The notes under the pieces were generated by a model, which worked only from the letters and a program-made list of their open reading frames with translations, had not been told where the DNA came from and did no database searches. A stretch of 47,103 bases of DNA, from contig NQMI01000209.1 of the NCBI GenBank assembly GCA_002270565.1, positions 1 through 47,103 on the forward strand. The letters are read 5' to 3'. This stretch comes from Stenocarpella maydis (taxonomy: Eukaryota; Ascomycota; Sordariomycetes; Diaporthales; Diaporthaceae). Each line of letters starts with the position of its first letter. Positions within the stretch are counted from its first letter, which is position 1. A program made the translations under genes and the position numbers. Positions 1-11,454 of this stretch are shown piece by piece.

Positions 1-944
1 TGTTTTTGGTGTTTTTGGTGAGAAATGGCTGTGCGTTAAGGGGGTGGTGCGTGAAGCGGTGGTTTGACTTAGCTGCCAGCCTTGGTTACGCATCCCAAGG
101 TGGTTTGACGGGGCGCTGGCGCCCAAAGCGGTCGCAAGCTCCCCACAGCAGTGAATATGGACTACGGAGGATGATCTCCCTTTTCGGCGGGTACCTGGGC
201 TTTGAAGAACTTGGTGGTATGTTACCGAGGTATCTTGAGGAGGGGAGTAACCAATTGCAAGTGCCACTCAATGATCTTTTCTTAACAGACTCCGCTGAAA
301 CAGGCGCCCGCTTCCGTCTCACAGCAGTTCTTGGTGCCTATGTGGTGGGAACTTTAATGGTTCAGTCTGGAGACAAGAGAGCTGTCCACACTGACGAGCT
401 TGGCCGCAGAGGCACAATACTCACCGCCGTGAAAGCACGGCTATGAATAGTCAGAGGTACAAGACTTTGGGACCGCGCCCCTCCTTATGGGCTTCCAACG
501 TGACTTATTAGCCAGTTACATCTACACCCATCACTGACTGGCAGTGTCATGCACCTTGCGGTGATGAAGCCAGCCAGACTTAAGTGACTGGGCGGGAGCT
601 AGGACATCAGGAGGTACAGCCACTGTGATCTGTACCCTCGCCGTGGATACCACCCAGGTACGCTGTCGAGGCGTCGTGGCACTGGTGTAGAATCAACGGA
701 TGACTAGCGCTACTTATAGGCATGCTCCAGTTACCCTTCATTAGGTGTGGCCAAATCTGCACAATTGCCTCTACATGGAACTGATTATTCTCAACATATC
801 AAAGATACACTGCCTTTACCAACTGCTTCCGAAAAGAGAATATTCTAAAGTTGTCCCAACGCAGTGCCACACTTCTAAATTTCCGAACGGCCTCCTAGAA
901 CCAGCCCAAAGAAACACCGTAAAGAGTCAAAACCTGGCCTCAAA
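1..944. other. intergenic, no gene recognised
   Basis: Several overlapping short reading frames exist here, the longest 146 codons at 6-446 on the plus strand. None has a recognisable motif, intron signals or a good start context. I see no RNA gene or repeat. It may be the flank of a gene lying to the left of the window. Confidence 0.5.
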
Positions 945-1500
945 ATGAAGTTTTATTTCGTACTCTTCGGCCTGGCGCTCGGTGGCTGAGAGGCCACCGA
1001 GCTGGATGCCTGTCAAAACAGCGGCTCCTACAACCATCTCTGCCCAGTATTGGTGCACGCAAGCAACGACCCACCTCACCCGGCGCTAACTCCTTCTTCC
1101 TTGTCATTGCAATGCTCGATTCCGAGCGCACCACAGCTGTCTGCGCCTATGGGGACAACAAGCAGCAGGACAGTGCCAACTTCGAGATTTTCAAGCAGAG
1201 TTGGGGCCTGCTGAGCGCGCTTCAGGGTCAGCCAAAGAGCAACTGCAATAATGGCACCGCCCAGAAGTACGCCCCTTCCTGGTCTATTCACCTGCGGCCT
1301 GTTACGTCAAGTGCTTCCTTGATAACATCCAGCTCTAAGCTTAATGCCGATGTTCAATGCCCAGCGGAATGCCAGAACTAATATGGCCTGGTTAGGTGGG
1401 TCGCTAGCCTTCGTAACGGCGCTACCGGTCCTGCTAACCCGAAAACCCAAGAGGACCAGATTAAGCTGCATGACCATGCCCATGGCTCAATTTAGAGGCG
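945..1500 (+). pseudogene. relic of a small secreted fungal protein
   Basis: An ATG at 945 opens a signal-peptide-like stretch (MKFYFVLFGLALGG) that ends at once in TGA. Downstream, in other frames, come conserved-looking blocks: about 1080-1240 reads GANSFFLVIAMLDSERTTAV and then a GDNKQQDSANFEIFKQSW motif, and about 1395-1465 reads RNGATGPANPKTQEDQIKL. The order signal peptide, GDNK..D.ANF.IFKQ.W, then RNG...NP.T.ED matches a group of secreted hypothetical proteins I recall from Sordariomycetes. At least one stop and two frame changes break it, so it is probably a dead gene. The family assignment rests on memory of motif order, not a search; introns could account for some frame changes. Confidence 0.45.
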
Positions 1501-1547
1501 CTTTCAGTGGCTCACGGCAAGGCAGACAGGTCATCGCAACGGTGTGA

Positions 1548-2505
1548 ACTACCGTTGATATGCAGACCCAGATGACTACCCAGCCCGGTAGACTCACAAA
1601 TGGTGTTCTTTACTGGGCCTGAGATCAACAGGTAACGCCGGGTCTGCTACCGTCCCTCGCAGCCCGATAATCCACCAGCCTTGGCGTCTGAGTTGTCATC
1701 AGATCACGCGTGTTTCAACTGGGATGGACTTTGTCCCTTGCTGAGCTTCAGGTTGAGAGTGTCATGCGCTCACTTCGTTATGGTTGATACGAGTAAATGT
1801 GTCACTGGACCTTTTGATCGATGAAGGTATGGTTATTTGGCTGCCAGTAGGTAGATAGCTTGTCTCTTGCCAGCCGGATGCGGGCCCAAGCCTCAAACAC
1901 GCTTGCTCACTTACAACTTGGGCTCTCGTGTTGCTCAATCGGAAATCAAGCGAATATGACTGCGACTGCGACCTTTGGAAGAACCCTAAGGAGATACTGA
2001 GAAACTGAGGTCCCTCCTATTACTGCCTCGGGAAGGCTAAACATGTTCAAGTTTGCCAGATGTGGTTTAACTAACACTTAACTACCAATAATATCCTCAC
2101 GCATGCAGGTGAAGTATACTTAGTACCTAGGTAAGTATGTTTGTGTGACAGACTCGGTTCTCTTGGGGTGGAGGGAGGGGATCAGGCGCAAAAAGGTGCC
2201 CTCTATCAGCAGCGGCTGGGAGTGACTGGCAGCAACAAAGTGTCGAGGTACTCCAGTATTTATATACATTGATGTCTATTGTCACCGTGTCACAACGCCC
2301 CACCCAAAACGAGTTTAGCGCGCTGTGCATTCTCGCAGGGGTTGGTTCAAGCTTACGGCCCCGCATGGCTGCTAAGGCACCACTCAGTTAGGCTCTCCCG
2401 GGGCTGAATCACCTTGCTCGCTTGACCTCATCCCTTAACCATTCTATTCGCTTTCACCGTCACGGAGCCTGGTCAATCCAACAGGCGGCCCACCCCACAA
2501 CTGTC
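1548..2505. other. intergenic, upstream of the nucleoside-hydrolase-like gene
   Basis: No convincing coding sequence. A TATA-like CATAAATAG at about 2507 lies some 40 bases before the first ATG of the next gene. The motif TACCTAGGTAAG near 2125 resembles a TACCTAGGTA-type sequence that recurs near 27580. Confidence 0.4.
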
Positions 2506-2550
2506 CCATAAATAGCAGCGGTGCCTCAAAACCAGGCTCTGGTCTCTCTC

Positions 2551-4182
2551 ATGCCGCTGAAGAAGCTTCGCAACTGGCGCTTGACGCGACAGACGAGGTC
2601 CATGACCAAGAGGCAGAAAGAGGCGATTCTGGAGACTGCAATGACCACGCAATCAACCGGCGAGCCGCCGGGCGAGTCCCGGCTGTTTATATTCCTCAAT
2701 GACTTTACCGATTCCGATAACGAGGCGGCGGCTGAGGTCTGGGCGTTGCTTCTGGACAAGCATCCGAATATCAAGGGCATTTACATCGCAGAGCCCCGCT
2801 GGGTGAATCTCGGCTACTACATGACGAGCAGCGATTTCGGACGGTGTATCAGGCTCGTCAGCAAGCTGCAGCCCAAACCACCAGGCGATGAGCCGCCGTT
2901 GACTACCGTGCTTGCTGGCCGCTTGACAGAAGACATTATCAAGAGGGGAAGGGTCGACGGGAGGCCGCTGAACGACGATGAGCGGGAGTTGGTAAGCAAA
3001 ATTCTGAAAAGGCGCCGGCTAAGCCGTCGGCTCCCGAATCTAGAAGGTGTCTAACTTCCAAGCTAGCTCATGCGATGTATCAAGCCAGAGAATGGAAATA
3101 GGGACGACTCCATCAAACACGCACGACTTGTCGCAATGGACTATTTGACCACCATGAGGGCCCGGTGCAGCCCGGGCCGTTTCGAGACGTTCATCGACGT
3201 GGCTTGTTTAGACAAGCTGGAGAGTCCCATCAATTTAAAGACGCATTACCACGATGAGCTCGTGGCTCGTACCTACGAGGAGCTCAAGGAATTCCGTGCT
3301 ATCATGGAGCAGCCCATCTGTAATGAGTCACGGACCGAGAGCCGTAGAGTCCAGCTGCGGGACTGGTACAGCAAAGCACTTGAGAGGAAGCGAAACGAGT
3401 TCGGTGGCACAGACCCTTTCAAGGACCTCAGCTACGACGAACTCTTCACTGAAATTCGAAAATACGACAAAGCTACATTCTTCGGGGGCGCGTCTTTGAC
3501 TGTGCTGCAAGAGCTGCTCGAAAGACAGCCTTCGCTTGGTCAGAAGGTCCACTACTTCCAGCAGGGGGGGACTTTCAACCCGAAACTCAATATTCTCGGA
3601 AATCCGTACAATTTCGCGCTCAATACTTCTGCAGCAGAGTACGTCTTTAGGAATCAAGGGCCGCTTGGGAGATTTACCTTGATCCCCACAGATACTACAA
3701 AGAGAATTGAGTGGACGGTGAAGGGATTGGCCAAACTGTCCCCTGCCGTTGGGGTTCGGTCTCTAGCCTTCCATGGGAGATATGATCCTTGGGAGATGGT
3801 ATCACAGAAGGAACACGACGGGGCTTCGCACACCACTCAGGAGTTCCTCTCCTGGCGCTCGGAGTGGGCCAGTGATCCTGTGTACTCCGACCCGCATAGC
3901 AAGGGTTATAAGGCAGTCATGGCAGATCTGACGGCATTTTTGGCCGCCTTCTCCGACGTGTTCAGTAATTTCCCCCCAGGACAGGGATCCTTGAGGCAGA
4001 CCTCGATCAAAGTGACCATTGACCAAACGATTCCACACAGCAACCAGATGGTTCTTGTTCGGAACGACACATCAAAGATAGAGTGTTTGATGTTCGAGCC
4101 TCAATCTCACGACACTTTGGTGGTGGAGGACGCGATAGGTCTCTTAGAAGATGCTTTGAAGACCGCATCGCCAGCTGGCTGA
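2551..4182 (+). CDS. nucleoside hydrolase-like protein
   Basis: Predicted 518-residue protein from two exons (2551-2991 and 3067-4182). The 75-base intron has donor GTAAGC at 2992, branch site CTAAC at 3051-3055 and acceptor CTAG ending at 3066; splicing keeps the frame and removes two in-frame stops. The N-terminal motif NDFTDSDNEAA (residues about 50-60) resembles the aspartate cluster that binds calcium and ribose in inosine/uridine nucleoside hydrolases. Residues about 325-358 read GNPYNFALNTSAAE, then TLIPTDTT, matching the family's asparagine-rich substrate block and following strand. The protein is longer than typical members (310-350), with an insert rich in charged residues at about 190-280. 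The aspartate cluster is not canonical, so activity is uncertain. ATGs at 2602 and 2641 are alternative starts; 2551 was chosen as the first after a TATA-like box near 2507. Confidence 0.72.
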
Positions 4183-4954
4183 GACCGTCGGTTGCTAGAA
4201 CAGTGGCATTCTTCTCAAGCTTAGGGCCAAATCACACTCCATTTGGCAATGGTCTAGTAACAAGAGGATAATCCACTTTTGGCGACCTCATAAGGCACTA
4301 AATCTTTCGGACGAGACGGCCCTTCGCCGGCAGAGCCCACATTCGATTCTTCTTAATTGAAGCTTTCGCCTGACTGCATGTGGCGGAGCATGTCAGGTGC
4401 AATAAATGGCCATTTCTTTCTTGGGGCAAGTTTTCACGGGTAGGCCCTCAGGTTTTGTTACGACCACAGGCAGGAGAAGGTGGTCTGGAGTTTTTGAGGT
4501 TGCAGGGTAGAGGTAGTTTCACGAAAGGAATGTCTCTCTTTTGGTCGTTTTTTTATTGGTTCACCTCAAAACCTGAAAAACCCCCCCGGTTTTGTTGGCC
4601 CTTCCTCGAATCCTTATGGTTCTTAGCAAGACGCTCTGCTTAAAAGCTTACACAGACCACAGATAATGACTACCAATTCGTTGACTTCCTTCCAGTTGTA
4701 TTCTGGCTAGACAAGCACAAATCCAAACAGCAGGGTGTGGGTGCAGCTATTTCCCCCCTGTATGCAAGTCTTCCAGGACAAGATTGCACACACATGCGGC
4801 GGTTGCTACATTGCAGCTCGGCTGATCATTGTATCCCCACGTTCAGTGCCGCCACAAGCTCGCGCCAGAGTTAGTGCCTTGGGCACCATACGATACTCCT
4901 CTGACCACGAATGGCCGGGCGAGCGGGTATGTCTTGAGAAATACCTTCTTGGCC
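4183..4954. other. intergenic between two genes whose 3' ends face each other
   Basis: About 770 bases separate the stop of the nucleoside-hydrolase-like gene (+) from the stop of the exchanger gene (-). It presumably holds both 3' ends. Short frames here have no recognisable motif and no repeat was seen. Confidence 0.5.
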
Positions 4955-6344
4955 TTACTCCTCACGCAGGATCGTAAACTCAATGGCCAGGAACCCGCCA
5001 TAGCCCATCAACATTAAGATGCCGACCACATGCCTCACGGGGGCGAACTTGCAGAAGAACTTGCCGCCAAAGTTAACGACGCAGGCCAGCGCGATGGTCG
5101 CAGTCCAGAGCCACCAGGCCTCGATGCGGGCAATATCGACGAGGGCGAAACCTCCGTCCTCCTCGCTGTCGTGGTCATGCCAGTCGTGGCTGGCAATGCT
5201 CCACGCAGTGATGCCCATGCAAAGCGTCAACAGGAACATGTTGCTACCGACTGCGTCTGCGACCATGAGCCCCGTGTGGCCGTTGGAGCTGCTCATCACC
5301 GCGAGGAACTTCTCTGGCAGCGTTGTGGCAAGGGACAGGAATGTGGCGCCGAATGCGCTGTCGGACACTACAACATGGGGAGTTAGCTTTTAAAGAACCA
5401 AGGAAAAGATTTACAGGAAGGACAGAGTGGAATAAGACACAGGGTGCCCATGGCTTTTGTGAAATGGGCTCTAAAAAGGAAATAAATTTTCTCAGGGGGG
5501 TTAAAACTGCCTCCGGAAGCTGCTTACTGTTCAATGCCGTGGCGAGGTGGATCGAAGTGCGGGACAGGATGAATCCGCTCACGGTGAGAGCGAAGAAGCC
5601 GGCCAGGGCTTGGAGTGCCGGAACGAGAGTGTGGTGGAATCTCTTAGGGTCATACCCCTCTGGCGCGTGCATACCGAGGAGGGTGGTGGTCTCATTGGGG
5701 TGCTCATCAGGGCGGCGGTGCAAGAAATGGCGACTCATGAAATGACGGTGGCGATCCAAGAAGTGATTACGGCGGCGGTCCTCAGAGGATGCAGAAGACG
5801 AGCTTGCCGAAGCATTATCAGGAACGATAGGTGCGGACTCGACATCATCTCTCTCGTCTTCCTCTGTGTAAAACATTGCCTGCCAGATGGTCCACAGAAC
5901 AATGAAGAGGTATCCGGCAAAGGAGACGATGAGCAAAGCCGCCACGACACGGTTCCACATGATGTGTGCCAGTGCAAACAGCCACCACAGCGTTGTGAAG
6001 ATCAGAAGCCCTCGGGTGGCCAGTTTCGAGGTCCTGTCAAAGCCTGCCCATTTTCCCGTTGAGGAGACGAGGCCTAGGGCAAAGGCGCCCAGGATGTTGG
6101 CCACAGAGCTGCCGACGACATTTCCCACGGCCAGTGCGGGACGCTGCTGGGCGATGCTGAGTGACACAACGGCCAGCTCCTCCCATTCAGCCCCTGCGAT
6201 GAGGATCGCCACGAGGATCTCGGGCAGTCGCAGGCGCTTCGCCAGGTCGGTAGTGCTCTCCACGAAGAGCTTCGCGCCACGCTCAAGCAGCGACAGGCCT
6301 GCGACAAAGGCCGCGAAGTGAAAGAGGGTTTCGAAACTTGCCAT
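4955..6344 (-). CDS. Na+/Ca2+ exchanger-family membrane transporter
   Basis: Predicted 409-residue protein from two exons on the minus strand (6344-5528 and 5367-4955). The 160-base intron has donor GTAAGC (5527-5522), a CTAAC branch site and acceptor TGTAG ending at 5368; the split codon becomes ATG. Two alpha repeats mark the sodium/calcium exchanger superfamily. Alpha-1 (about residues 46-92) contains GAEWEELAVVS and AVGNVVGSSVANILGAF. Alpha-2 (about 276-325) contains SLATTLPEKFLAVMSSS and VADAVGSNMFLLTLCMG. Between them is a loop with a serine-rich, acidic then His/Arg-rich segment (about 160-230), likely cytoplasmic. About ten hydrophobic segments are visible. Family members exchange Ca2+ for Na+, K+ or H+ across plasma or internal membranes; the ion cannot be read here. 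The usual G-x-x-P-E of alpha-1 is replaced by GAEWEE, so the site is asymmetric. Start 6344 has a good context (AAAGATGG); the frame stays open upstream to 6473. Confidence 0.85.
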
Positions 6345-7940
6345 CTTTGCGGAAAGGAGCCACAATTGCAGACAGAGCTGGAGGAGATGGTGGTGAAGGA
6401 GAAAGACGTCGCCGCTCCCACATTTGTATCTTCCCTCGCTCGGCCGCGTGGCCGTTGAGGTAAGAATTCTCACCGCCCTGGCTCGAGCTCCTTGACCAGG
6501 GCGTCGAGCTCCATTTTGAGTCGCGTCAGTCTCGCATTCGTCGAGATGTCAACAAATCCTGGTCAGGCCCACCGCCCTTTGATCCGCAGAGGGTGGTACC
6601 CAGGATGTTGTAAGCCCTAACCCTGACTCTGAAAAGGGTAGCATGAGGTGTAAAATATTGAGCTTTTGTTGGGGGGGACATTGACAGCAGCGTGCGCAGC
6701 TCAGGTCGGTGAGTCTGTAGGGAGGATCTCCACTAACAAACTCTGTGGTAACACAATGGCCACGTCTTGCGGTCGGTCGTATGGCTGTCTGGCCACCAAA
6801 ATAGTGGCGCAGCTGTAAGGCCCCTGCATCCGCCCCACAGCAATAGACATACACCCCACTGGTATTGCACAGTCATCGTTTGTGGTACCTTGAATTCCCC
6901 TAGAGTATGCAGCAGCCCAAAGTCAATGCCTATGCCGTTTTATCCAGATCTTTACCCACATTAGGTCTCCGCTGAGCGACATGGAGCGTGTACATCATGG
7001 TATTCAAAATGTTTATGACATTCACAGCCGGTTTAGCCCACGACCAGCAGAATTCCAATTAAGCTCAACCCACCAGTACGACGTTATGGTCAGGAGCCCT
7101 TGGGAGCTTCTCGTGTCTCCCAGTGTTTGGCTGCAGCAGTGTTTTTTTTTGGGGGGGGGTAAAATTGTACTTAGGTACATATCTCTCGGTGTCAAACTAG
7201 ACTTACAAACCGAGCCACTTAAACTTGAGCTAGACTCCAATTCGGGATTTTTCATAACAAAGGCGAACGACTGTGAAGGAACAGCCGCAGCTCTTTTTAA
7301 GTTTTAATTTAATTTTTTTCTGTAGAAAAGAAGGGAATTGTGGTCGGATTGAGAACAAAACCTACTACTCTGTCACGTGTCAAGGGCTCCACTATTGTGC
7401 TGCTCCATTATGCACTAGTAGCCCCAAAAGGAAAAGCACTGAATCGGGACTATACATCACCCACCTACCACCCTCGTTTACAAGCTGCTTTCTGGCCACT
7501 CGCTCCAGTTTGTCAACAACTAATGTTTTTAATTAGGAATGAGCCAGCTCGACTGGCAGGACCTGGGAAGAACCTTAAAGCCACCCCCTTCCGATCTTCT
7601 GAAGTCACTTCTCGCAACAGCCAGCGATTTTTCGTGCCCATCGACCACATCCTCTCAGCGATTTTTCGCACCCCTGGTTGGTTGAATAGGTGCAGTTGAG
7701 CGATACACCTCGCACCTCAAGTAGCCAGGGACATCTGCCATCGCTACAACGCCATAAGAACGATATACGGCTAGATAGGGGGTGTCCGATACTGAATTGC
7801 TTGAATATGCTAAATGAATAGTTGATTTAACGAGGTGGTGGTGGTGGTGGGCGGGTGGTTTGAAGTTGGAGTGGAATTGAGGTTATTCCTACATCCACCC
7901 TTGAATTGATTATATAAGCCACCAACCGCACATTAATTAT
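6345..7940. other. intergenic, no gene recognised
   Basis: Upstream of the exchanger gene. Contains a poly-T/poly-G run (7141-7160), short unremarkable frames and a (GGT)n run at about 7832-7852. No transposon coding motif or RNA gene was recognised. It should include the promoter of the minus-strand exchanger gene. Confidence 0.5.
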
Positions 7941-7988
7941 TCAGCGGAGCGGGACGTGTATCGAGCATGCGAAGCATGCGAGATATGC
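7941..7988 (+). repeat. left terminal inverted repeat of the 1.7 kb element
   Basis: Matches the reverse complement of about 9568-9616; the outermost 22 bases are identical and the remainder carries only scattered differences. Confidence 0.7.
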
Positions 7989-9567
7989 GGCCCGCATAGC
8001 GTTCTTACCCAGTATAATCACCCGAAAGTTATCTGAGTCTGGATTGGTCTGTTCAGAATCCTCGAGTCTGGATTGGTCAATAACGATATACCTCTGAAAG
8101 TATTTAGCCGAGAGGAAATTATTAAGAAGATATATCGTTGAAAATTGTGGTCCGTTGTTGAAGAGGAAGGCGCGGGCCGGAAGGGGGCGTGGGCCGGAAG
8201 GGGGCGTGATGAGGCGCCGCAGGCTCAGCGCCGCAGGCAGGGGGTCCTAGGGGGTTCCCCCTAGAAACAACAAAAGGACGCCTTCAGAACAAACTAAATC
8301 TATCACCAAGTTGCTCTAAAATAGTTAATTCATATCATTTAGCAGTTTCTATGGTGTTGATAATGAAGAGGCATGGTTGATATGGAGCGTGCTTGGGTTG
8401 CTTAGTCAGCCAGGGGCTGCAGCCGCTAGTGCCTGCTGCAGACGGTTTGCTTCCTGCACACCACTATTCCCACTAATATCAACCATTAACATCAACTTTT
8501 TTCCTCTAACCTACATCTAATTCTTTCCTTATCAACTGATTCCCATTATCAGAAGCAATTCTAATTACCAAAATATCCTCCTGCAATCTTTACAGCTATG
8601 CTCAGTATATTAGCTGCTGCTAGCCCTCCTCCTCCCGACCCGCCAGGCAGTAGTAAGGACCCTTTCAAACCCCATAAACGTGATACTTATAACAACAGCA
8701 AGATCTATAACTATAAGATCAAGGGTATCGCCAAGCAATATTACAGCTGCTAGAATATCAAATCCCTTATGCAGTTTGCCCCAAAGCGCGGCAAACAGCC
8801 GGTAAAGAACTACTTTACCTGTTGGTCTGCCCACTAGGCTATAAAGGCAAGACCCCCTATCCTTATCTATAGAAATTTCTGCTAACTACTCTATAGTCCT
8901 AAGGATCTACTATTTAGCGGGCCCTTTTCGCCCTCTCTCTGCCTTATCATTAGGCAGCTGTAGAATCAATATCCCCTCCTAAGGGTGCTAACCCTGATGA
9001 ACGCTGAGAGTCCCGGCACCCAGCTCATCTTCAGCCCCATTACCTAGTACTTAGTCTTCCTATACAACCCAGTTAGCATAAGGAGCCTGCTGCTTCTAGG
9101 TATTATCTACTTGCCCGAGCCATGCAGGAAGTTATCGAAGTTGCCCCGCTATCAAGCCAACCTGCCGGCAGCAAGGTTAAGATGGAGTTCCCAACCAGGC
9201 AGCCAAGGTATAGTTACAGCACTTTGCCAACCTATGGCTAATATCCCTAATGCGGGTTGATCCTCCCAAGCTAAGGTATATTAGGTTCTAGCGTTAGTTG
9301 TAATAGGCCTACTTCTTAGATCTTTGAAGGCCAGACTAGCATTCATTATAGGCTCTCTAAGCTGTTCTACTATTGTAGATGTGTAATACTGTTAGCATTC
9401 ATTATCTTGCCTTCTGCCGGCTATACTACTTAGTGTTATTCCCAGGTTACGTGATCTAGCATTCATAAGGCAGAGAGAAAGCTCCGCTTGTGGTTGCCCT
9501 TTCCGCGAGCGAGAACGCTCTGAGGCACGGGGATAAGCAGAATGCTACGCTGCAAGCGGAGTGGGCC

Positions 9568-9616
9568 AGCATATCTTGCATGCTTCGCGTGCGAGATACA
9601 CGTCCCGCTCCGCTGA
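9568..9616 (-). repeat. right terminal inverted repeat of the 1.7 kb element
   Basis: Reverse complement of the left end at 7941-7988. Ends in CCGCTGA at 9616. Confidence 0.7.
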
Positions 9617-9963
9617 TCCCTGGGCCGTTGGGTGTGCAAGTTGACGATTGGCGAGTTGACGATTGCTTCGGGCTGGCAATAAGATGTAGATACTAGGGCT
9701 GACAATTGAGCCAGCGGCCCCAAGGTCTATTTTAGGCTCGGCAGCTCTCCAGACTGACCTCAGCTGATCCTTTCCCTCTTACTTTCCAGGCTGACACGGT
9801 CTATCTAGGTGCTATTCTCCCACATGTGCACGTGCGCAGGTTGCTTGCGTCTCGCTTTGCCTCACACACATTCTTCCCGCGACACACAAGTCTTTCTTGT
9901 CGTCATTGAACCACACCCTTGACCCTCATGTGTGGTCTGTCTGACCTCCTCAGAGCCGTCGTC

Positions 9964-10380
9964 ATGCCACGTACTGTCCAGAGACAAGGCCCTCACCCGA
10001 AGCCTACCGAGATCTTTAGCAGTACCGACGCTCAGGAGGGTCCGATCAAAGGATTAACCAAGGATCCACCAGAGATGTTGGAAGTAATGATAAGCTTTTA
10101 GGACCAGTTGATCGAGGAAGAAACATCGAATCCTACGCGCCGCAAGAACGTCCAGATATGCAAGGACTGCGTTAGAGAACATGGCTACCCAGAAGATGAC
10201 TACTACATCCGGGTGGTGCAAGGAGTGGTAACGGTCCTCAATCAAGAGGAACGCTTTGCACTGCCTCCCACACCAAATAGGGCAGACAATTTTTTATTGG
10301 TAAGCAGCAATAAAGCTAGCTCTGTTTCTTCTGCTGAGATCACTAACCAATGTTACGTTCTATAGTGCGCACCTGAGTAG
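9964..10380 (+). pseudogene. small gene or gene relic with one good intron
   Basis: Starting at the ATG at 9964 (MPRTVQRQGPHPKPTEIF) a frame runs to a single TAG at 10099-10101 and continues without shift (DQLIEEETSNPTRRKNVQIC, KDCVREHGYPEDDYY) to 10299. There a textbook intron follows: donor GTAAGC at 10300, branch CACTAACC, acceptor CTATAG at 10365 (66 bases). The frame then ends with TAG at 10378. The internal TAG fits a CAG-to-TAG transition. The product is unknown; a CxxC (ICKDC) and charged residues are visible. It may be the tail of a larger gene, since the upstream frame is open to 9919. Confidence 0.35.
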
Positions 10381-11411
10381 GATCGAGAACAATGAGTTTG
10401 AGTTGGATTCTGCTCGAGGCCGCGCCTTCGAGGCCTGGAAATGCCCCGGCCCAACATTCTTGTTTCTCTTTCCGGATCAGCGCCACTGATCTGACCGCAA
10501 GACCCACTTCAGTTTGTTGATTATAAATTGCGGGGCTCTAAATGCTTCCGGTCGACCAACTGATCGATAATCTCCAATCATTACTCTCTGAAACTGACCA
10601 ACACATCTTCATGTCTGATATATTTAGACCGGGATGTTCCGTGGGCCCACGAATACGCAGCGTTCTCCAGCACACCCGGGCCACACACCACATGTGGAAG
10701 TCTGTTCTGAGAGAGCCCTCGAGAGAGAGGAGCCTCCGACGCGTAAGAGGAAGTAACAGAGGAGCATGGGACAGAATACTAAATAGAGAGAGAGGAGGGC
10801 TGGTTTCGAGAAGAATGTTCACGATATAGGTTACTGATCAGACAGGAAATAATATAGAAGAATGAGTGGATTGACTGTTAAGCTAGAAAATTTCAGAACG
10901 CAACGCAATGGGCCCCTTTCTTATAGCCAGGCCCTTGGTTATGTGACGAATTCACCACACCCCATAACAATATATTGGACTTAGCTTACTCCTCGGCATA
11001 CGCAAATGGAACGAGTCGACTTCAGGCTGTTCAAGTGACCTATTGTTGCACCCTGACAGCAAATGCTGTCATGAAGCGTACATAGGTCTGGCAGGGGTCA
11101 TTTTAAAGCAGCAAAATGAGTTGCCAGCGAAATTCTTCCCCACAATTTAGGGCCGTTCTAGAATCCACCCCTGCGGTACTCCAGTATAGAAATGAGAAGT
11201 TATTCCGAACTATACTATTCTGTTATATTATATATGCATTTAAAGTACAGTATATTTTGTGTATATTTGTTAGCCGCAGAATTTTCCCCCGTCCCAGAGC
11301 GGTCCACGACCAGTTAATCCCTTCCGGCGCACACGTTCCCGAAGAAACGCATCAGTATGGAAAGGAGGGCTTAGCGAGAATTTACGTGACATTCCAGATG
11401 ACTTTCAAATA
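10381..11411. other. intergenic between the small relic and the MULE island
   Basis: No supported coding sequence. Open frames of about 95 codons at 10538-10829 overlap on both strands and look like chance. No repeat was recognised. Confidence 0.45.
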
Positions 11412-11454
11412 GAAAACGGATATTCGCACCGGCAAAAAGGGATGGCGCACCGGT
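11412..11454 (+). repeat. left terminal inverted repeat of outer MULE
   Basis: Starts GAAAACGGATATTCGCAC; pairs with 17515-17557 at 40 of 43 positions, with all three mismatches being transitions. Confidence 0.85.

Larger units (their letters stand above)
7941..9616. mobile_element. 1.7 kb element with terminal inverted repeats
   Basis: The ends are inverted repeats of about 48 bases. The left end at 7941 starts TCAGCGGAGCGGGACGTGTA, and the reverse complement of 9597-9616 is identical over that stretch; the next 28 bases differ at only a few positions. No target duplication is clear (left flank ATTAAT-TAT, right flank TCCCTG). Inside are a 17-base tandem GGGCCGGAAGGGGGCGT (8174-8190, 8191-8207), a repeated GAGTCTGGATTGGTC (8035-8049, 8064-8078) and three AGCATTCAT copies (near 9338, 9393, 9458). 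A frame from 8598 (MLSILAAASPPPPD...) runs about 50 codons to a TAG and continues past it, as in a RIP-damaged gene. No transposase motif was recognised, so this is probably a non-autonomous or badly decayed DNA transposon. Confidence 0.6.

Noticed and set aside
3047..3088. 42-base intron in the nucleoside-hydrolase-like gene
   Set aside because: It would keep the frame, but its donor GTGTCT is weak; the 75-base intron at 2992-3066 has a better donor, branch site and acceptor.
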